Shown here: piece by piece, positions 6,635-8,784 of the stretch | Layout of the letters: each line of letters begins with the position of its first letter | How positions within the stretch are numbered: position 1 is the first letter of the stretch | Source: JBOHHR01 sp050740975 | GTDB lineage: Bacteria; Pseudomonadota; Gammaproteobacteria; JBOHHR01 | Reading direction: 5' to 3' | Assembly (NCBI GenBank): GCA_050740975.1 | Contig: JBOIEE010000066.1 | Location: 1 to 8,784 of the forward strand | DNA: 8,784 nt | Notes under the pieces: model-generated | Database searches by the model: none | The model's input: the letters and a program-made list of their open reading frames with translations, nothing else | Told to the model about the DNA's origin: nothing | Translations under genes and position numbers: made by a program

Positions 6635-7069
6635 TCAATCGGGAGCGAAGACGATGGATGAAGAAACTCTGAATATCGAGATCCGGAAATTCCTCAAGAA
6701 GGTTGGTGTGAGCTCGCAGCGCGAGATGGAAAACGCCGTCCGGGATGCTGTAGCCCAAGGCAAGCTCTCCGAGGGGCAAAAGCTTGCTGTCAAGATGACG
6801 CTGGAGATCCCCCAGCTTGGCGTTGCGAAGACCATGAGCGACGAGATCGCTCTTGGATGAATCCTGCCTATTAGAAGCCCTTCGATCCAGGCTTCTTCGG
6901 CGATGATCAATTCGATGGTTTTGAAACGCTTCCGCTTGAGTTTGTCATAGCGGTAGCGGACACAGACGAGTCGCTCACCGTATTGCATGAGGAGGCCCTT
7001 GGTACCTTTTTGACCGGGCTTAAGTGTCACTTTGAAGCACGAAGCGATAAAGCGAGCCGTGGCCCGCAT
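6635..7069 (-). pseudogene. Truncated conserved small ORF, reading antisense into the DUF6494 gene
   Basis: The first 60 or so residues from the ATG at 7069 look like real protein: TARF, KVTLKPGQKGTKGL, QYGERLVCVRYRYD and KRFKTIELIIAEEAW. I recognise this as a small conserved hypothetical family of proteobacteria. From memory, its members continue past this point with a further conserved tail. Similarity here ends at about 6887. The frame then runs on through sequence antisense to the DUF6494 gene until 6635, a segment with no family character. The simplest reading is a gene cut at its 3' end, whose open frame continues by chance. An in-frame TTG at 7081 is an alternative start. The function is unknown. 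Confidence 0.5.
6654..6860 (+). CDS. DUF6494 family small protein
   Basis: A 68-residue soluble protein starting MDEETLNIEIRKFLKKVGV and containing SQREMENAVRDAV, a pattern I recognise as the DUF6494 family, found as a small single-domain protein in many proteobacteria. It has no signal peptide and no membrane segment. The first half looks helical and charged. The second half (VKMTLEIPQLG ... DEIALG) suggests a short beta hairpin. The ATG at 6654 has GGGAG about 8 nt upstream and a plausible promoter. It is divergent from mobA and monocistronic. The function is unknown. The length fits the family, so it looks intact. Confidence 0.8.
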   Translation: MDEETLNIEIRKFLKKVGVSSQREMENAVRDAVAQGKLSEGQKLAVKMTLEIPQLGVAKTMSDEIALG

Positions 7070-7130
7070 CTGCCAGCGCAAGGCTCGCGCTCGGAACTGA
7101 TTGCTCTGTTACGCTGAGCGAAGGGTACTC

Positions 7131-7235
7131 ATGGTGGTAAGCTTGGGCATGGATTTCGAGTGGGACCCGAAAAAAGGAAAAGCCAACATCTATAGCCTCG
7201 TTAGCCGCCAAGAAACAAAAGGAGTGCGCAGTTAA
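7131..7235 (+). pseudogene. brnT: BrnT toxin N-terminal fragment
   Basis: The frame gives MDFEWDPKKGKANIY from the ATG at 7149, or six residues more from the ATG at 7131, which has GAAGGG upstream. This matches the conserved N-terminus of BrnT ribonuclease toxins (type II BrnT/BrnA), normally about 90 residues. After codon 15 (about 7193) the similarity stops, the expected KHG-V-F-EA segment is missing, and the frame ends at 7235. No BrnA antitoxin follows. The remnant is too short to be active. Confidence 0.6.
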
Positions 7236-7243
7236 AACTAACA

Positions 7244-7546
7244 ATGGCAATCCCAGACTATGAATCAATCATGTTGCCGCTACTCCGCTTCGCAGGCGAT
7301 AAGCGGGAACATTCTCTTCGGGAGGCGATTGAAGTCTTGGCGGCTGAATTTCGGCTCACTGAAGAAGAGCAAAAGGAATTACTACCTAGCGGTCGGCAGC
7401 CGACCTTTGATAACCGTGTAGGCTGGGCTCGCACCTACATGAAAAAGGCGGGCCTTTTAGAATCACCCCGACGAGGTTATTTCCGCATAACCCCGCGCGG
7501 TTTCCAAGTTCTGGAGAAAAACCCTGGATATCGCGAGGGACGTTAA
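7244..7546 (+). CDS. Mrr-type restriction protein, N-terminal domain only (truncated)
   Basis: A 100-residue ORF that matches the Mrr_N winged-helix domain: MAIPDYESIMLPLLRFAGD, then LTEEEQKELLPSGRQ, FDNRVGWARTYMKKAGLLE, RRGYFRITPRG and VLEKNP. In complete type IV Mrr restriction enzymes this DNA-recognition domain is followed by a PD-(D/E)XK nuclease domain of about 170 residues, which is wholly absent. Similarity ends at KNP (about 7522), after which GYREGR and a stop codon follow. At the same point another frame begins to look coding (7491-7727), so this is probably a recombination joint rather than a point mutation. It could still make a stable DNA-binding domain, but nuclease activity is not expected. 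Codon use looks more AT-rich than in the metabolic genes. Confidence 0.7.
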   Translation: MAIPDYESIMLPLLRFAGDKREHSLREAIEVLAAEFRLTEEEQKELLPSGRQPTFDNRVGWARTYMKKAGLLESPRRGYFRITPRGFQVLEKNPGYREGR

Positions 7547-7727
7547 GAAGGGGGTATATAACGATGAATACCAGTTGTACTACGCGGTGGTGAATGGAGT
7601 GCAGGCACCTATTCCTGATCAATTAGAAATTAAGGGCGCATGGTTAACCGAAACGAAGCATATTGAATACGTCACGCCTGCCAAGAGGGATAGAGACTGC
7701 CAAATATTTACGTTTGGTTTCTCATGA
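7491..7727 (+). pseudogene. 3' fragment of an unknown gene joined to the Mrr domain
   Basis: The frame is open from 7491 to the TGA at 7725-7727. From about 7521 it gives protein-like sequence: DVKKGVYNDEYQLYYAVVNG, APIPDQLEIKGAWLTETKHI, EYVTPAKRDRD and finally FTFGFS. It has no credible start codon or ribosome-binding site and overlaps the end of the Mrr fragment, so it looks like the 3' end of a gene whose 5' part was replaced. I do not recognise the family. Its stop codon lies 11 bp before the attC-like site, the usual position of a cassette gene. Confidence 0.4.
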
Positions 7728-7737
7728 ATGACCGCGC

Positions 7738-7815
7738 GTATAACACGTCGCTCAACCTGACTCGCTACGTCGGCGCTTCGCGCCTCGTAGCTTGCAGGTT
7801 AGCTCTGCGTTGGTC
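7738..7815 (+). mobile_element. attC-like integron recombination site (gene-cassette end)
   Basis: A 78-bp imperfect palindrome with attC layout. The left end carries TAACACGTCGCTCAACC and the right end GGTTAGCTCTGCGTTGG. AAC (7742-7744) pairs with GTT (7809-7811), the conserved core bases. Inside are nested complementary pairs: AACCTG/CAGGTT (7754-7759 and 7795-7800), GCTACG/CGTAGC (7764-7769 and 7786-7791), GGCGC/GCGCC (7772-7776 and 7780-7784), with a TTC loop. Unpaired bases between the arms fit the extrahelical bases of attC. The outer R boxes (GTATAAC, GTTGGTC) deviate from RYYYAAC/GTTRRRY. The orientation is that of a cassette gene on the + strand just upstream. No integrase gene is visible. 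Confidence 0.65.
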
Positions 7816-7883
7816 GGCGCGCAACGCCTGGCTGTGTAGGCAGACGAGGCGGCTTGGCTGATCCGCAGCAGGTTAAGCCCCAG

Positions 7884-7912
7884 TCGACAGATAAGCTCGG
7901 ATTCCTTATCCT
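7884..7912 (+). promoter_or_regulatory. Possible promoter for the helicase gene
   Basis: TCGACA (7884-7889, 5 of 6 matches to TTGACA), a 17-bp spacer, and TATCCT (7907-7912, 4 of 6 matches to TATAAT). Transcription would begin around 7919, only about 4 nt before the proposed ATG, so the mRNA would be nearly leaderless. That agrees with the lack of a Shine-Dalgarno sequence there. The match could also be chance. Confidence 0.25.
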
Positions 7913-7922
7913 TCGAACCAGG

Positions 7923-8784
7923 ATGCCGTTTCCCAAACGCAAAGTTTCTGCCCCGAAGATCCCGCCCGTCCACAACTGGCGCACGACGGACGAGGATGAG
8001 CTCGAGCGCCGCCGGATCCGCGCTCGATCCGAGCATTTTGCTATCAGCAATCTCGATTCGAGGCACCCGATCTTTTCCAACTTCCGGGTCCGCTCAGGCA
8101 GCGGGCTCACCTACTCCGTCGAGATCCGGAGCGTTCGCGAGCGGCAATTCGCCTGTAACTGCGTAGACTTTCGCATCAACGGCCTAGGCACCTGTAAGCA
8201 CGTCGAAGCAGTGGTCTTGCATTTGGAGGGGCGATTCAAGAAGTTGTTCAAGGCCGCCGTAGAAAACGGCGGCCATCGCATCGACATCGTACCGGACCAC
8301 GCCGCTAACACGCTGCGCGTGGCGAGTGGGCTGAAGGATCTCACGGGGCCGGTGCGAAGACTGTTCGATGAGCACGGCGTGCTGAAAGACGGTTCCGCCG
8401 AAGCGGCCATCGTCAGGCTGACCAAGGCGGCGATCCCAGCGCTGCGCATCTCTCAGGAGGTCGAGCCGTGGTTGCAGTCCTCGCGCCAAGCCTCCGAACG
8501 CAAGTTGCTGCGCAAAGAGTACGAGCGCCGGGTGCACGCCGGTGAATGGCCGCCGCAGGAAACGCTGGTCCCGATGTTCCCCTACCAGCGGGAAGGCATG
8601 TTGCATCTCGTCTTCACCGAGCGCGCCCTGCTGGCCGACGAGATGGGGCTCGGTAAGACCGTACAAGCCATCGCGGCCTGCGCGCTCATCCACCGGCTGG
8701 GGAAAGCGGAGCGCGTGCTGATCGTGACGCCCGCCTCGCTCAAAACGGAGTGGGAAGATCAGCTCCAGCGCTTCACCCGCTTGC
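7923..8784 (+). CDS. SNF2-family helicase with SWIM zinc finger, 3'-truncated by window edge
   Basis: The frame is open for 287 codons to the window end. Residues 78-93 carry a SWIM zinc finger (C78-x-C80 ... C91-x-H93), a DNA- or protein-binding module found at the N-terminus of many bacterial SNF2/Swi2 ATPases. Residues 140-215 are a charged, mostly helical linker. From about 216 the helicase core starts: FPYQREGM (219-226), then the Walker A motif LLADEMGLGKTVQ (236-248) and motif Ia VLIVTPASLKTEW (265-277). The DExH motif and the second RecA-like lobe lie beyond the edge. The ATG at 7923 has no good Shine-Dalgarno sequence. An in-frame TTG at 7854 is the alternative. The gene directly follows the attC-like region. 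Such proteins act in DNA repair, transcription recycling or anti-phage systems, and the fragment does not say which. Confidence 0.85.
   Translation, partial: MPFPKRKVSAPKIPPVHNWRTTDEDELERRRIRARSEHFAISNLDSRHPIFSNFRVRSGSGLTYSVEIRSVRERQFACNCVDFRINGLGTCKHVEAVVLHLEGRFKKLFKAAVENGGHRIDIVPDHAANTLRVASGLKDLTGPVRRLFDEHGVLKDGSAEAAIVRLTKAAIPALRISQEVEPWLQSSRQASERKLLRKEYERRVHAGEWPPQETLVPMFPYQREGMLHLVFTERALLADEMGLGKTVQAIAACALIHRLGKAERVLIVTPASLKTEWEDQLQRFTRL

Noticed and set aside
7052..7088. Inverted repeat GCGAGCC/GGCTCGC, and GTTACGC at 7109, as a second attC site
   Set aside because: The spacing and lack of a matching AAC core on the left do not fit attC. The repeat overlaps the start of the truncated minus-strand ORF and is probably chance.
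7020..7268. Minus-strand ORF overlapping the BrnT fragment
   Set aside because: No family character; the plus strand carries recognisable BrnT sequence there.
7752..8693. Long minus-strand frames opposite the helicase gene
   Set aside because: They are GC-driven shadows of the plus-strand gene, which has clear SWIM and helicase motifs.

Overview
The window reads like part of a moderately GC-rich proteobacterial chromosome, most probably gammaproteobacterial. The GlcE/GlcF, MobA/MoeA and glycine-zipper lipoprotein sequences all have that character, and there are no plasmid or phage structural genes. I cannot name a genus. The sequence starts inside one gene and ends inside another.

Positions 2-3120 (metabolic block, + strand): the last two thirds or so of a malyl-CoA lyase (Mcl), an intrinsic terminator, then glcE and glcF, the FAD-binding and iron-sulfur subunits of glycolate oxidase. 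The catalytic subunit glcD is not in the window. Glycolate oxidase makes glyoxylate, and malyl-CoA lyase makes or uses glyoxylate, so the block looks like a glycolate/glyoxylate module. It ends at a perfect hairpin shared with a convergent lipoprotein gene.

Positions 3170-3932: a glycine-zipper outer-membrane lipoprotein (- strand) with a good start and lipobox. Upstream of it lie about 300 bp without a convincing gene but with two conspicuous inverted repeats.

Positions 3933-4516: two decayed PIN-domain (VapC-type) toxins facing away from each other. Both lack the N-terminal part, neither has an antitoxin, and both are frameshifted. One has also lost its last catalytic aspartate.

Positions 4585-6497 (- strand): an intact mobA-moeA pair for molybdenum-cofactor maturation, with a 4-bp ATGA overlap.

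Positions 6566-7922: a promoter and an intact small DUF6494 gene, then more debris. There is a C-terminally truncated conserved small ORF that now reads antisense through the DUF6494 gene, the first 15 or so codons of a BrnT toxin, and the N-terminal winged-helix domain of an Mrr restriction enzyme. The Mrr piece is abruptly replaced by the 3' end of an unknown gene. Directly after that gene's stop codon is a structure that closely fits an integron attC recombination site (7738-7815), which suggests that this stretch is, or was, part of a mobile gene cassette.

Positions 7923-8784: the 5' part of a SWIM zinc-finger SNF2-family helicase that runs off the end of the window.

Overall, two conserved metabolic modules flank or interrupt an accessory zone made of broken toxin-antitoxin and restriction genes. 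The attC-like site and the composite Mrr fragment are the least ordinary signals. I do not see a complete new system. The helicase, which is truncated by the window edge, is the best lead to one.
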